A stretch of 64,000 nucleotides of DNA from Litoreibacter halocynthiae (GCF_004365635.1 NZ_SOBH01000001.1:124001-188000); one strand, 5' to 3'; counted from the stretch's first letter, positions 1-8,926 are shown. Program-made: numbers and translations. Notes: generated by a model not told the origin, from the letters alone.

Positions 1-6
1 CGTAAG

Positions 7-1260
7 TTACTTCTTTGGAACAAACCCGTCGGGAAAGGCCGAATGCGGCTCTGACGCGCCGTCCACGTAAAGATAATCCCGCGTGATCGGCACCGTGGTT
101 TGGTGTTTGTGCAGCTGCACGTGATACAAAACATGCGGCATATCAGACAGGCTGAGTTCCGACGCGATCAGGTAGTAGCGCCACATGCGGATGAAGCGCT
201 CGTCGTAGCCCATGGCGCGGACCTCGTCCAAGCGGTCCTCGAACCGGATTAACCACTCGTAAAGCGTGCGGTCGTAGTGGGTGCGCCAAACCTCGATGTC
301 GGCGGCTTCCAATTTGGTTTTCTCGACCACACTGACAACCTCCGACAAGGACGGGGTGTAACCGCCCGGGAAGATATACCTTTGAAACCAAGGCGATAGG
401 TTGCCGGGAGGGCCTGTACGCCCGATGAAGTGGATCAGGGCAACGCCGTCTTCCTTCAGGTTTTTTTCGATCTGGCGGAAGTAGGTCGGGTATTGCGGCT
501 GGCCGACATGCTCGAGCATCCCAACGGAAACAATGCGGTCGAATTGTTCCGTGACGTCACGGTAATCTTGCAGTCGAAATTCGACCAAATGCGAGACGCC
601 AGCCTCTTCGGCACGTTGAACAGCGGCCTTTCGTTGCTCGTCAGAAAGCGTCACGCCGACAACCTGAGCGCCGTATTCTTTCGCCAAGGTGATCGCCAGA
701 CCGCCCCATCCAGAGCCGATGTCGAGGATTTTCATGCCCGGCTTGATCAGCAATTTGCCTGCGATATGCGCCTTTTTGGCGACCTGAGCCTGCTCAAGTG
801 TAAAGGACGGATCCTTGTAATAGGCGCAGGTGTATTGCCGGTCTTCGTCCAGAAACAGGTAATAGAACGGGGTGGAAATGTCGTAGTGGTATTCGGCATT
901 TTTCTTGGCGATTGCGTGTGGAATCCACTGGTCCCACTTGCGCTTCGCGATCCGGATGCTGCGCGCAAGTGATTGCGATAATGGCAAATTTCCATCTTGG
1001 AAGTTTTGTACCATCAGTGTGAGAAAGCCGCGAATGTCGTCGCCTTCAACGACCAACGTGCCGTCCATATAGGCTTCGCCCATGGTCAGTTCCGGATTCA
1101 GGATAAGCTTCCGCGGGAGCGTGTCGTCGGTAAGGCGAACCGTCACGGAAGGGGCTGCGCCATTACCCACCTTGATTGTAGGGCCAGAGCTAAGTTGAAC
1201 CGTCAGAGTGCCGTGCTTGATGAGCTGCTTGAGCAAGGCGCCAAGTAGTCTGTTCCACAT
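7..1260 (-). CDS. cfa: Cyclopropane-fatty-acyl-phospholipid synthase
   Basis: A 417-residue enzyme of the CFA synthase family, which transfers a methylene group from S-adenosylmethionine to the double bond of unsaturated acyl chains in membrane phospholipids. The SAM-binding glycine loop DIGSGWGG lies at about residues 180-187, preceded by the YHYD segment (about 124-127) that is typical of this family before the catalytic domain. The N-terminal 100 residues form the usual lipid-binding part, so the protein looks full length. No second start candidate is better placed; a GGGAAAG stretch lies about 12 bases before the ATG. It is transcribed away from aspS, and the two share a 190-base upstream region. 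Membrane-associated cytosolic role is known for the family. Confidence 0.93.
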   Translation of the reverse strand: MWNRLLGALLKQLIKHGTLTVQLSSGPTIKVGNGAAPSVTVRLTDDTLPRKLILNPELTMGEAYMDGTLVVEGDDIRGFLTLMVQNFQDGNLPLSQSLARSIRIAKRKWDQWIPHAIAKKNAEYHYDISTPFYYLFLDEDRQYTCAYYKDPSFTLEQAQVAKKAHIAGKLLIKPGMKILDIGSGWGGLAITLAKEYGAQVVGVTLSDEQRKAAVQRAEEAGVSHLVEFRLQDYRDVTEQFDRIVSVGMLEHVGQPQYPTYFRQIEKNLKEDGVALIHFIGRTGPPGNLSPWFQRYIFPGGYTPSLSEVVSVVEKTKLEAADIEVWRTHYDRTLYEWLIRFEDRLDEVRAMGYDERFIRMWRYYLIASELSLSDMPHVLYHVQLHKHQTTVPITRDYLYVDGASEPHSAFPDGFVPKK

Positions 1261-1450
1261 AGATGTCGCTTTCCCGTTTCTTGATCCAAGCCGCGTGCTG
1301 TCGGCAATTTAGCGCGCAAAGGGCCGGATTCCCGCCGTGTTGTCAATAAATAGACATGCACAGCATATTTGCGCCCCGTTTGCTTGACTTTACAGGCGCG
1401 GGCATGTGTATCGGGCCGATACAGATTTACGCCGAAGAGGGCCCCATATC

Positions 1451-3226
1451 ATGCACGCTTATCGCAGCCACACCTGTGCCGACCTGACCGCCGCCAATGT
1501 GGGCGACAACGTTCGCCTGTCGGGCTGGGTGCATCGGGTGCGCGACCACGGGGGCATCCTCTTTATCGACCTGCGTGACCATTATGGCGTGACGCAAGTG
1601 CTGGCCGACCCTGACAGCCCTGTGTTCAAGGACGTGGAGAAGGTGCGCTCCGAATGGTGTATCCGCATTGACGGCAACGTCATGGCGCGCGCGCCTGAAC
1701 TGGTGAACTCGAAACTGCCGACCGGTGAAGTCGAGGTTTTCATCCGTGACATCGAAGTTCTGGGCGCGTCGGACGAGCTGCCTTTGATGGTGTTCGGCGA
1801 TCAGGAATACCCTGAAGAGACGCGGCTGAAATACCGCTTTCTGGACCTGCGGCGCGAGAAGTTGCAGCGCAACATGATCCTGCGCTCGGACGTTGTGTCC
1901 TCGATGCGCAAGCGGATGTGGGATCTGGAGTTCAAGGAATTCCAGACGCCGATTATCACCGCGTCTTCGCCCGAAGGCGCGCGCGACTTTCTGGTGCCGT
2001 CGCGCCTGCATCCGGGCAAGTTCTACGCGTTGCCGCAAGCGCCGCAGCAGTTCAAGCAACTGCTGATGGTGTCGGGCTTCGACAAGTATTTTCAGATCGC
2101 GCCGTGTTTCCGTGATGAAGACCCGCGTGCCGACCGCTCGCCCACGGACTTCTACCAGCTTGACCTAGAAATGAGCTTTGTGGAGCAGCAGGACGTGTTC
2201 GACACGATCCAGCCCGTGATCCAAGGCGTGTTTGAAGAGTTCGGCGGCGGACGCAAGGTAGACAGCGAGTGGGAGCAGATTTCCTACAAGGACGCGGCGC
2301 TTTGGTACGGCACCGACAAGCCCGACCTACGCAACCCGATCAAGATGCAGGTTGTGTCGGAGCATTTTAAAGGCTCCGGCTTCGCGATCTTTGCCAAGAT
2401 TTTGGAGCAGGACGGCACCGAAATCCGCGCAATCCCTGCGCCCGGCGGCGGGTCGCGCAAGTTCTGCGACCGGATGAATGCGTTTGCGCAGAAGGAAGGG
2501 TTGCCGGGGATGGGGTATATCTTCTGGCGCGATCAGGGCGAAGGCATGGAAGCCGCTGGCCCTCTGGCGAAAAACATCGGCCCGGAGCGCACGGAAGCCA
2601 TCCGCCAGCAGCTTGGCCTTGGCGTCGGCGACGCGGCGTTCTTCTTGGGTGGCAAGCCGTCCTCGTTCGAGGGCGTGGCAGGTCGTGCGCGTGTTGAGAT
2701 CGGCAACGAGCTGAAACTGACCGATCTGGGCCGCTTCGCCTTCGCATGGATCGTGGACTTCCCGATGTACGAGGCGGATGAGGAGAGCGGCAAGATCGAC
2801 TTCTCGCACAACCCGTTCTCGATGCCTCAGGGTGGCATGGACGCGCTGCAAGGCGATCCGTTGGACGTGCTGGGCTACCAGTACGACCTAGCCTGCAACG
2901 GCTACGAGCTGATCTCGGGCGCGATCCGGAACCACAAGCCGGAGATCATGTTCAAGGCGTTCGAACTGGCGGGATACGGCGAAGAGGAAGTGCGCAAGCG
3001 CTTCGGCGGCATGGTCAATGCGTTCAAATACGGCGCACCGCCCCACGGTGGCTGTGCGGCAGGCATCGACCGCATCGTGATGCTGCTGGCCGACGAGGCC
3101 AACATCCGCGAAGTGATCCTGTTCCCGATGAACCAACGTGCCGAAGATTTGATGATGAGCGCTCCAAGCGAGCCGATGTCGGACCAACTGATGGAGCTGG
3201 GCTTGCGGGTGATCCCGCAGGATTAG
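1451..3226 (+). CDS. aspS: Aspartyl-tRNA synthetase
   Basis: A 591-residue class II aminoacyl-tRNA synthetase that charges tRNA with aspartate. The N-terminal OB-fold anticodon domain (about 1-110) is followed by the class II core: [10 protein letters not shown] near residue 195, motif 2 [10 protein letters not shown] near 220-229, and motif 3 GIDRIVMLL near 535. The bacterial GAD insertion domain fits the overall length. The frame is open 15 codons further upstream, but the ATG at 1451 begins the conserved MHAYRSHTC sequence and has GAAGAGG upstream, so it was chosen. A TTGACT hexamer at 1384-1389 could be part of the promoter, but the -10 is poor. Whether the enzyme also charges tRNA-Asn cannot be told from reading. 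Confidence 0.97.
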   Translation: MHAYRSHTCADLTAANVGDNVRLSGWVHRVRDHGGILFIDLRDHYGVTQVLADPDSPVFKDVEKVRSEWCIRIDGNVMARAPELVNSKLPTGEVEVFIRDIEVLGASDELPLMVFGDQEYPEETRLKYRFLDLRREKLQRNMILRSDVVSSMRKRMWDLEFKEFQTPIITASSPEGARDFLVPSRLHPGKFYALPQAPQQFKQLLMVSGFDKYFQIAPCFRDEDPRADRSPTDFYQLDLEMSFVEQQDVFDTIQPVIQGVFEEFGGGRKVDSEWEQISYKDAALWYGTDKPDLRNPIKMQVVSEHFKGSGFAIFAKILEQDGTEIRAIPAPGGGSRKFCDRMNAFAQKEGLPGMGYIFWRDQGEGMEAAGPLAKNIGPERTEAIRQQLGLGVGDAAFFLGGKPSSFEGVAGRARVEIGNELKLTDLGRFAFAWIVDFPMYEADEESGKIDFSHNPFSMPQGGMDALQGDPLDVLGYQYDLACNGYELISGAIRNHKPEIMFKAFELAGYGEEEVRKRFGGMVNAFKYGAPPHGGCAAGIDRIVMLLADEANIREVILFPMNQRAEDLMMSAPSEPMSDQLMELGLRVIPQD

Positions 3227-3229
3227 AGC

Positions 3230-3251
3230 GCGCGGGCGGCTCTGCCCGCGC
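3230..3251. terminator. Hairpin between convergent aspS and hemerythrin gene
   Basis: A perfect 8-base stem (GCGCGGGC / GCCCGCGC) with a 6-base loop sits in the 36-base gap between the two convergent stop codons. There is no T-run on either side, so it may be a weak or factor-assisted terminator rather than a classical intrinsic one. Confidence 0.4.
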
Positions 3252-3262
3252 ATCACTCAAAC

Positions 3263-3739
3263 CTAGTCTTCCAGACTGTCTTCGCGCTTCTCGTCGATCA
3301 GTCTACGCTCTTCGGCTTTACGGGCGGTGAACCTTTCGCCGTAGCCTTTGATCTCGGATTCCGAAATGACCTCTCGGGCGCGGGTGAAGACCTCGTCTTC
3401 TTCCTCTTCGATGTGGTGTTCGTAGTCGTGGCGTAGCGTTTTGAACTTGGTGAGCCATGCGCCCTGCGACATATCCATGTCGTTGAGTTCTTCCATCAGG
3501 TCGTCAAGCTGCTGGTGCTCGTGGACCGAGTGGCGGGCGGCATCCTGCCCCCATGTCTTGGAGATGAGTTTGGAGTAGAACGTCTCCTCCTCGGCGGCGG
3601 CGTGGCTTTTGACGTCGTGATAGAAGTCGTCCCATGCGGCTTTGCGGTCTTCGGACGCGCCCGAGGTGTCTTCGATCCGGTCCAGCAATTTGCGGTGGTG
3701 GTCGTGGTCTTTTTTGATGAGGGTATAAATGTCGGCCAT
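3263..3739 (-). CDS. Hemerythrin/HHE-domain protein
   Basis: A 158-residue all-helical HHE-domain protein. His and Glu residues typical of a di-iron hemerythrin-like bundle are visible: DHDHH near residue 12, HAAAEEE near 46, HEHQQLDDL near 73, and YEHHIEEEEDE near 109. Relatives bind oxygen or NO or act in stress protection; the exact role here is unknown. The frame opens further upstream with TTG, but the ATG at 3739 has an AGGAG eight bases before it and begins the conserved MADIYTLIKKDH, so it was chosen. A GGAAC-N17-CGTT element lies just upstream and suggests control by an ECF-type general stress sigma factor. Converges with aspS. Confidence 0.85.
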   Translation of the reverse strand: MADIYTLIKKDHDHHRKLLDRIEDTSGASEDRKAAWDDFYHDVKSHAAAEEETFYSKLISKTWGQDAARHSVHEHQQLDDLMEELNDMDMSQGAWLTKFKTLRHDYEHHIEEEEDEVFTRAREVISESEIKGYGERFTARKAEERRLIDEKREDSLED

Positions 3740-3766
3740 GAGAATGCTCCTGTCTGTTCGTTGCAA

Positions 3767-3792
3767 AACGCAGGAGCATTGACGAAAGTTCC
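3767..3792 (-). promoter_or_regulatory. Candidate EcfG-type promoter of hemerythrin gene
   Basis: On the minus strand the sequence reads GGAAC (3792-3788), a 17-base spacer, then CGTT (3770-3767). This matches the GGAAC-N16/17-CGTT consensus known for the alphaproteobacterial general stress ECF sigma factor. The -10 end is 27 bases before the chosen ATG, which leaves a sensible short leader. No sigma factor gene is in the window, so the assignment rests on the site alone. Confidence 0.55.
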
Positions 3793-3904
3793 CGGATTGT
3801 CGGCGGCAAGGCGCCGCAGGACGAAACTGTCAATTGTTTTTCAACGGAATTGCGTCAGAGATACGTTAAACTGAAGCAACCCGAGTTGAGGAAAGAGCCG
3901 CCCG

Positions 3905-5281
3905 ATGGCGTTCACCCCAGACATTGCGGCCATTCGCTTTGGCGAAGGTCTGGCACCCGAGATCGCAGCGCCTGCGTCTGTAGAAGGCGTGTTGGACCAG
4001 TTGCGCGGGGCTGATCTGGCGGCAAAAGAGTTTCCGATTACACCCCTGTCAGACCTGTATGGTACCTTTGCGAAGGTCAGCACGCTGCAAAAGGCGGCGC
4101 GGCGGGGGCGCAAAGGCCCTGATGCGCAGGAACTGAGCAAGGCCTACAAGCAAGCACGGCGGGAGCTGAACCTGCATCTTGAAGGCGCGTTGGCCCCCTT
4201 GCTGTCGCGCTCGATTACGACTGAGCAGCCGTTTCGCGAGCGCCTGACGCGGTTCTGGGCTGATCATTTTACCGTCGTGGGCAAGAACAACCTGACCCGT
4301 AATGCGGTGCCGTCGTATATCGAAGAGACAATCCGCCCGCATATTACGGGGCGTTTTTCCGACCTTCTGAAGGCGGTGATGACCAGCCCGATGATGCTGG
4401 ACTATCTGGATCAGAATTCCTCTGTCGGGCCAAACTCGCGCGGGGCCAAGGGGCGTCGCGGATTGAACGAGAACCTTGCGCGTGAGTTGCTGGAATTGCA
4501 CACGTTGGGGGTCGGCGGTGCGTATGCGCAGGGCGATGTCCGGCAATTGGCGGAGCTTCTGACCGGTATGACGACGGAGATCAGCCGCGGCTTTGTCTTC
4601 AGACCAAAAATTGTGGAGCCCGGTGCCGAGACGGTGTTGGGGCAGAGTTATGGTGGCGGCCCACCTGCGGTCGAGGACGTCATGGCGTTTCTGGATGATG
4701 TCGCGCTGCATCCTGACACCGTGCGGCATATTTCGCGCAAGCTGGCTGTGCATTTTACATCCGACAGGCCTGACGAGGGCATGATTGCTGACATGGCCGA
4801 CGCCTATGCTGCGACAGGCGGCGAGTTGATGGCGGTGTACGAGGCGATGCTGCACCATCCGTTTGCGTGGTCGAGCTTTGGCCAAAAGGTAAAGCAGCCG
4901 GTTGATTTCATCGTCTCGGCGATGCGGGTTCTGGAAGTTCCGCCGACATCGCTTCGTCAATTCAACCGCTCGAAACGGCGCGCTTATGTGACCGGGCCTA
5001 TGACCGCAATGGGGCAACAATGGTTCAGGCCCGCTGGTCCTGATGGCTGGCCGGAGGAGGCCGAAGCATGGGTTACGCCGCAAGGGCTTGCGGCGCGTAT
5101 TCAATGGGCCATGGCCGCGCCCTCTGCGATATTTCGCAGCCTTCCCGATCCGCGGAGCTTCGTTGTGGCGGCGCTTGGGGATGTGGCTGACGAGAAGGTC
5201 ACATTCGCGGCGCGCGCCGCTGAAACTCGGCGCGAAGGGGTCGGGCTGATTTTGGCCTCCCCCGCGTTTCAAAGGAGATAG
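3905..5281 (+). CDS. DUF1800 family protein
   Basis: A 458-residue DUF1800 protein of unknown biochemical function. The family pattern is visible: AAIRFGEG near the start, FWADHFTVVGKN in the first third, GLNENLARELLELHTLGV near residue 180, and a C-terminal part ending in LASPAFQRR. No signal peptide or membrane segment is seen. The start ATG has GAGGAAAG upstream. The AAGGAG ribosome site of the next gene overlaps the end of this one and the gap is 2 bases, so the two are surely co-transcribed. DUF1800 and DUF1501 genes are commonly paired in bacteria. Because only the partner carries an export signal, this protein might be exported with it, which is inference. Confidence 0.9.
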   Translation: MAFTPDIAAIRFGEGLAPEIAAPASVEGVLDQLRGADLAAKEFPITPLSDLYGTFAKVSTLQKAARRGRKGPDAQELSKAYKQARRELNLHLEGALAPLLSRSITTEQPFRERLTRFWADHFTVVGKNNLTRNAVPSYIEETIRPHITGRFSDLLKAVMTSPMMLDYLDQNSSVGPNSRGAKGRRGLNENLARELLELHTLGVGGAYAQGDVRQLAELLTGMTTEISRGFVFRPKIVEPGAETVLGQSYGGGPPAVEDVMAFLDDVALHPDTVRHISRKLAVHFTSDRPDEGMIADMADAYAATGGELMAVYEAMLHHPFAWSSFGQKVKQPVDFIVSAMRVLEVPPTSLRQFNRSKRRAYVTGPMTAMGQQWFRPAGPDGWPEEAEAWVTPQGLAARIQWAMAAPSAIFRSLPDPRSFVVAALGDVADEKVTFAARAAETRREGVGLILASPAFQRR

Positions 5282-5283
5282 CG

Positions 5284-6513
5284 ATGGCTGATGCATTGAC
5301 CCGCCGGCGGTTCTTGTTGCGCGCAACGGCGTTGGGTTGCTCCGCTGCGGCGAGCCCGCTGATGACGCCTATGACATTTGCGCAAGCGCCGGGCGAGAAC
5401 AGATTGGTCGTGATCATCCTGCGCGGGGCGATGGACGGTCTGGATGCGGTACGGCCGATCGGGGACCCGCTGTTGCGGCAGTACCGCCCCGGTTTGGGGA
5501 TGTCGCTTGAAAGTGCTGCCACCGAATTGGACGGCTTTTTCGCACTGCACCCGGCATTGGCGGAGTTGATGCCTTTGTGGAAACAAGGTGATCTTGCGGT
5601 CGCGCACGCGGTGTCTACGCCCTATCGCGACAAGCGGAGCCACTTTGACGGGCAGGATTTGCTGGAGGCGGGGACAGGCGCAGATGTCGACGGGGCGCAG
5701 GCCCGCGACGGGTGGCTGAACCGGATGTTGCAGGTGCTGCCCGGTGCGGGGTCAGAGACGGCGTTTGCTATCGGGCGATCAGAGATGAAGCTGATGTCCG
5801 GGCGCGCGCCCGTGTCTAGCTGGTCGCCGGACGGGCGTCTGGATATGTCCCCTCAGGCGCGGTTGCTGCTGGAGGAGATTTACCACGATGACCCGCTGTT
5901 TCACGACACCAGCATGGATGCGCTGGCGATTGCGGAAAGCTTGGGGTTGGCGAGCGACGATAGTTTCGGGATGTCGAGCCGCGACATGCGTGCCGCGGTG
6001 AAGGCGGCGAATGCTGCGGGTGACGCGTCTGTCTTGGCCAGCTTTGCGGCGCGGCGGTTGAACGAGGAAGCTCGGATTGCCGCGTTTTCGCTGGGGGGCT
6101 GGGACACGCACCGCGCGCAGACGCGCGGGATCACTAGGGCTCTGGGAAATCTAAAGGATGCTATTCTTACGTTGCAAAGCGAGCTGGGGCCGCGCTGGGA
6201 GAAGACTGCGGTTGTCGCGGTCACCGAGTTTGGCAGAACAGCACGCGAGAATGGCACGCGCGGGACGGATCACGGGACGGGTGGTGCGATGATTTTGGGA
6301 GGAGGAGCCATTCGCGGGGGGCGCGTTTATGGTGACTGGCCGGGGCTGGAGGAAGCCGCGCTTTACGCACGACGCGACCTGATGCCGACCTCCGATGTCA
6401 GGTCGTACATTGCCTGGTTGATGCACGGGCTCTACGGGCTGGATAAAACGACGCTGGGAACGGTGGTGTTCCCCGGGCTTCACCTTGCAGATGATCCGGG
6501 CCTGTTGGCTTAG
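5284..6513 (+). CDS. DUF1501 family protein with Tat signal
   Basis: A 409-residue DUF1501 protein, a family distantly related to sulfatases and alkaline phosphatases with no established substrate. The N-terminus holds a twin-arginine signal, TRRRFLLRA at residues 6-14, a hydrophobic stretch, and a likely cleavage site after TFAQA (about residue 35). Conserved family segments include VVIILRGAMDGLDAVRP, HFDGQDLLEAG, GGWDTH near residue 275, VVAVTEFGRTARENG and GTDHGTGGAMIL. Those His/Asp residues could bind metal. It should be folded in the cytoplasm and exported to the periplasm. Tight coupling to the DUF1800 gene in front (AAGGAG inside that gene) indicates joint function. Confidence 0.9.
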   Translation: MADALTRRRFLLRATALGCSAAASPLMTPMTFAQAPGENRLVVIILRGAMDGLDAVRPIGDPLLRQYRPGLGMSLESAATELDGFFALHPALAELMPLWKQGDLAVAHAVSTPYRDKRSHFDGQDLLEAGTGADVDGAQARDGWLNRMLQVLPGAGSETAFAIGRSEMKLMSGRAPVSSWSPDGRLDMSPQARLLLEEIYHDDPLFHDTSMDALAIAESLGLASDDSFGMSSRDMRAAVKAANAAGDASVLASFAARRLNEEARIAAFSLGGWDTHRAQTRGITRALGNLKDAILTLQSELGPRWEKTAVVAVTEFGRTARENGTRGTDHGTGGAMILGGGAIRGGRVYGDWPGLEEAALYARRDLMPTSDVRSYIAWLMHGLYGLDKTTLGTVVFPGLHLADDPGLLA

Positions 6514-6519
6514 CGCAGT

Positions 6520-6708
6520 TTAAAAGGCAGGATCTACGTCGTGGTCGATCATGGTCGTGGAAAGTTCACCACTCAGGTCTTCCATGCCGTTAGAAACAGA
6601 CGCAGTGACGGCAAGGGCCAATCCGACCAGTGCGGCCATCAGCATGGTCATGTCGACGACGGCAGCGCCGTCTTCGGTGCATAGAAAACTCGTGAACATC
6701 TTGGTCAT
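6520..6708 (-). CDS. Flp/Fap-type pilin-like small protein
   Basis: A 62-residue peptide with a short charged N-terminus, then FLCTEDGAAVVDMTMLMAAL and a hydrophobic stretch to about residue 40, then a polar tail. This layout (Gly-Ala before an Asp/Glu-containing hydrophobic segment) resembles Flp/Fap type IVb pilin subunits and the pilin-like peptides common in Rhodobacteraceae. No tad/cpa assembly gene is nearby, so it is either a stand-alone pilin or a relative with another role. The minus strand reads GGAGGAGTATATAATG at the start, giving a strong ribosome site. Convergent with the DUF1501 gene, 6 bases apart. A perfect 6-base hairpin (6738-6753) lies in its leader. Confidence 0.7.
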   Translation of the reverse strand: MTKMFTSFLCTEDGAAVVDMTMLMAALVGLALAVTASVSNGMEDLSGELSTTMIDHDVDPAF

Positions 6709-6919
6709 TATATACTCCTCCAGTCCTTAAACGGGTTCCGAAGGATGCTTCGGGTCCGATGGGCTTGATGACAGGTGTGACGTTCAAACATGGCAGCAAT
6801 GCGTCGCGGAGCGGGTATCAAATTGGTCAATTTGCGGTAGTTTAAGGCAGATTTGAACCTTTCGGGCAGCGCGCAATCCGTATTAGGATGGCGTCGATAA
6901 ATGTGCTGGGAACCAAGAC

Positions 6920-7633
6920 ATGACCAAGAGCAGCAACGACGCCCGACCGCTGTCCGGTTGGGTGGCTCCACGACGGCCTGATGCGGAGTGTCTGGAGGGG
7001 GCATATGTCCGGCTTGAACGGCTGGCGCCGGATCAGCATGCCGCGGATTTGCACAGGGCGAATTCGGCCAGCGATGCGATTTGGGATTATCTGCCCTACG
7101 GCCCTTTCGCGTCTGCGGCGGCCTACCACAGATGGGCACGCGAAGTGACGCAAGGCGATGATCCCGTATTCTACGCGATCCAGCCCCGAGTCACAGGACA
7201 TTTCAGCGGTGTCGCGAGCTATCTCAGGATTTCGCCGGAGGCCGGATCAATCGAGGTCGGGCACATCAACTTTTCACCGGAATTGCAGCGCAGTGTGGCT
7301 GCGACCGAGGCGATTTTCTTGATGATGCAATGGGCATTTGACGCGGGGTACCGCCGGTTTGAATGGAAATGCGACGCGTCTAATCTGGGTTCACGCCGCG
7401 CGGCACAACGCTACGGGTTCAGTTTCGAGGGCGTCTTCCGACAGGCTGCGGTGGTGAAAGGGCGCAATCGGGATACGGCTTGGTTCGCGTGCATTGACGC
7501 AGAGTGGCCCGCGTTGAAAGAGGCTTTCACCGCGTGGCTTTCCCCGTCAAATTTCGACGCCGACGGCAAACAGATCGAACGCTTGGGCGCATTGACAGGC
7601 TTGGTTCGCGCAGCGAGCGATCCGGCCCTTTAA
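6920..7633 (+). CDS. GNAT family N-acetyltransferase (RimJ/RimL-like)
   Basis: A 237-residue acetyltransferase of the RimJ/RimL-like GNAT group, which moves the acetyl group of acetyl-CoA to an amine. Recognisable parts are YVRLERLAPDQHAADL near residue 30, the strand IEVGHINFSPELQRS and the following helix with MMQWAFDAGYRRFEWKCDASN near 140, and SRRAAQRYGFSFEGVFRQ near 155, which is the CoA-binding end of the fold. The substrate is unknown. A dyad CAAATT-N4-AATTTG lies about 85 bases upstream of the gene (6819-6834). Its TAA stop and that of the opposite gene share the palindrome TTAA at 7630-7633. Confidence 0.88.
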   Translation: MTKSSNDARPLSGWVAPRRPDAECLEGAYVRLERLAPDQHAADLHRANSASDAIWDYLPYGPFASAAAYHRWAREVTQGDDPVFYAIQPRVTGHFSGVASYLRISPEAGSIEVGHINFSPELQRSVAATEAIFLMMQWAFDAGYRRFEWKCDASNLGSRRAAQRYGFSFEGVFRQAAVVKGRNRDTAWFACIDAEWPALKEAFTAWLSPSNFDADGKQIERLGALTGLVRAASDPAL

Positions 7634-8352
7634 ACCAGTTCGCGCACCTTCAACCTTTGCTGGATAAGATCGCGCGTCGCTTGAATAGCTTCGCGGCGGC
7701 CAGCGCCGCTTGTCAGCGCTTGCGTGAGCTTGCGGGAAACCTCGGCCAGTTTCTCGTCACTGGTGAGCCGTGCAAGCCCTTGGAGGAACGGCGCGACATA
7801 GGGCAACGCGTCAAGGCCGCTCCCCAAAAGTTCGTCCAGGTGAGACAGGTCTTCGTTGAGGGCTATCGGGTCAGGGACGACCACTTCGTGATTGAGCAGG
7901 CGAGGACCGTTTGGATGCATGTCTTCGGGCAGGTGCTTGAGGATTGTTTGCTGAAAGGCACATACCGATGCAATCGGCTTGGGCAGGAACTCGTCAGCAC
8001 CCGCGGCGATTGCGGCCTCCGCCAGCCCGTCACCATCTGCGCCGCTTGTGGCGATTATCACAGGTCTGACAGTTTTGCCGTCGCGGGCAACCTCCGCGAT
8101 CAGGTCCACGCCGGAGCCGTCGGGCAGCCCCAGATCAACTACAACGACCGAAGGCCGATACACACGCAGATGTCGGCGTGCAGCCGTTAAACTGTCAGCC
8201 CGGCGGATGCGCGCGCCTGAACGGATACAAAGCAGTCGAACCGCCTCGGAAGCAAACCGGCTGTCTTCCACAACAAGCACGGTGAGGCCCAGCAGCGGGC
8301 GTTGGGCAGTGGCATGGGTAGTGAGAGTCATAAAAGCGATATCATCGGGCAT
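7630..8352 (-). CDS. Orphan response-regulator receiver protein
   Basis: A 240-residue protein with one receiver domain (about residues 23-145). The acidic pair E29-D30, the phospho-acceptor Asp in VVVDLGLPDG (about D73) and the conserved Lys in FLPKP (about K125) are all present, so it can probably be phosphorylated. The C-terminal 95 residues look helical and show no DNA-binding, GGDEF or kinase motif. The start at 8352 was preferred over the open frame to 8397 because GGAGG lies six bases before it. No sensor kinase is adjacent, so the partner is unknown. It may work by protein contact, like single-domain receivers, which is inference. Confidence 0.82.
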   Translation of the reverse strand: MPDDIAFMTLTTHATAQRPLLGLTVLVVEDSRFASEAVRLLCIRSGARIRRADSLTAARRHLRVYRPSVVVVDLGLPDGSGVDLIAEVARDGKTVRPVIIATSGADGDGLAEAAIAAGADEFLPKPIASVCAFQQTILKHLPEDMHPNGPRLLNHEVVVPDPIALNEDLSHLDELLGSGLDALPYVAPFLQGLARLTSDEKLAEVSRKLTQALTSGAGRREAIQATRDLIQQRLKVRELV

Positions 8353-8521
8353 TCTGGGCCTCCGGCAGCAAGAAGGTGAGTCGGTAACTGCGTCCATGCT
8401 TGCCCCTTGGTGGCTAACAGAAGGTGAACAGCGCGGATTTTACGCACCTGATGCCGCTTGCAGCATCGAGGAGCCGCAGCCATAACCTCCTAACCAAACC
8501 GGAAACCTGACGGAGAGTGTG

Positions 8522-8926
8522 ATGATCGGCAGACTTAACCATGTGGCAATAGCAGTGCCGGACCTTGATGCGGCCTGCGCGCAATACAAAGACACATTGG
8601 GTGCAAATGTTGGCGCCCCTCAGGACGAGCCGGATCACGGTGTGACGGTCGTCTTTATCGAACTCCCGAACACCAAGATCGAGCTTCTGTATCCGCTGGG
8701 TGAAAACAGCCCGATTCAGGGCTTTCTCGACAAAAACCCGTCCGGCGGCATTCACCACATTTGCTACGAGGTGGACGACATCATCGAAGCGCGTGACCGC
8801 CTGAAAGACAGCGGTGCGCGCGTGTTGGGCAATGGGGAGCCGAAGATCGGCGCCCATGGCAAACCCGTATTGTTCTTGCATCCCAAAGACTTCACAGGAA
8901 CCTTGGTCGAGTTGGAGCAAGCCTGA
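8522..8926 (+). CDS. mce: Methylmalonyl-CoA epimerase
   Basis: A 134-residue VOC-superfamily enzyme that interconverts (S)- and (R)-methylmalonyl-CoA in propionyl-CoA breakdown, a cytosolic step before methylmalonyl-CoA mutase. The family layout is clear: LNHVAIAVPDLDAA with metal ligand H7, TKIELLYPLGENSPI near residue 52, GGIHHICYEVDD near 75-86, and TLVELEQ with the terminal Glu ligand (E130). The GTG three bases upstream is also in frame, but GGAG sits six bases before the ATG at 8522, which favours that start. The stop codon overlaps the next start, so the DUF1467 gene is coupled; this pair is common in Rhodobacteraceae. Confidence 0.93.
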   Translation: MIGRLNHVAIAVPDLDAACAQYKDTLGANVGAPQDEPDHGVTVVFIELPNTKIELLYPLGENSPIQGFLDKNPSGGIHHICYEVDDIIEARDRLKDSGARVLGNGEPKIGAHGKPVLFLHPKDFTGTLVELEQA

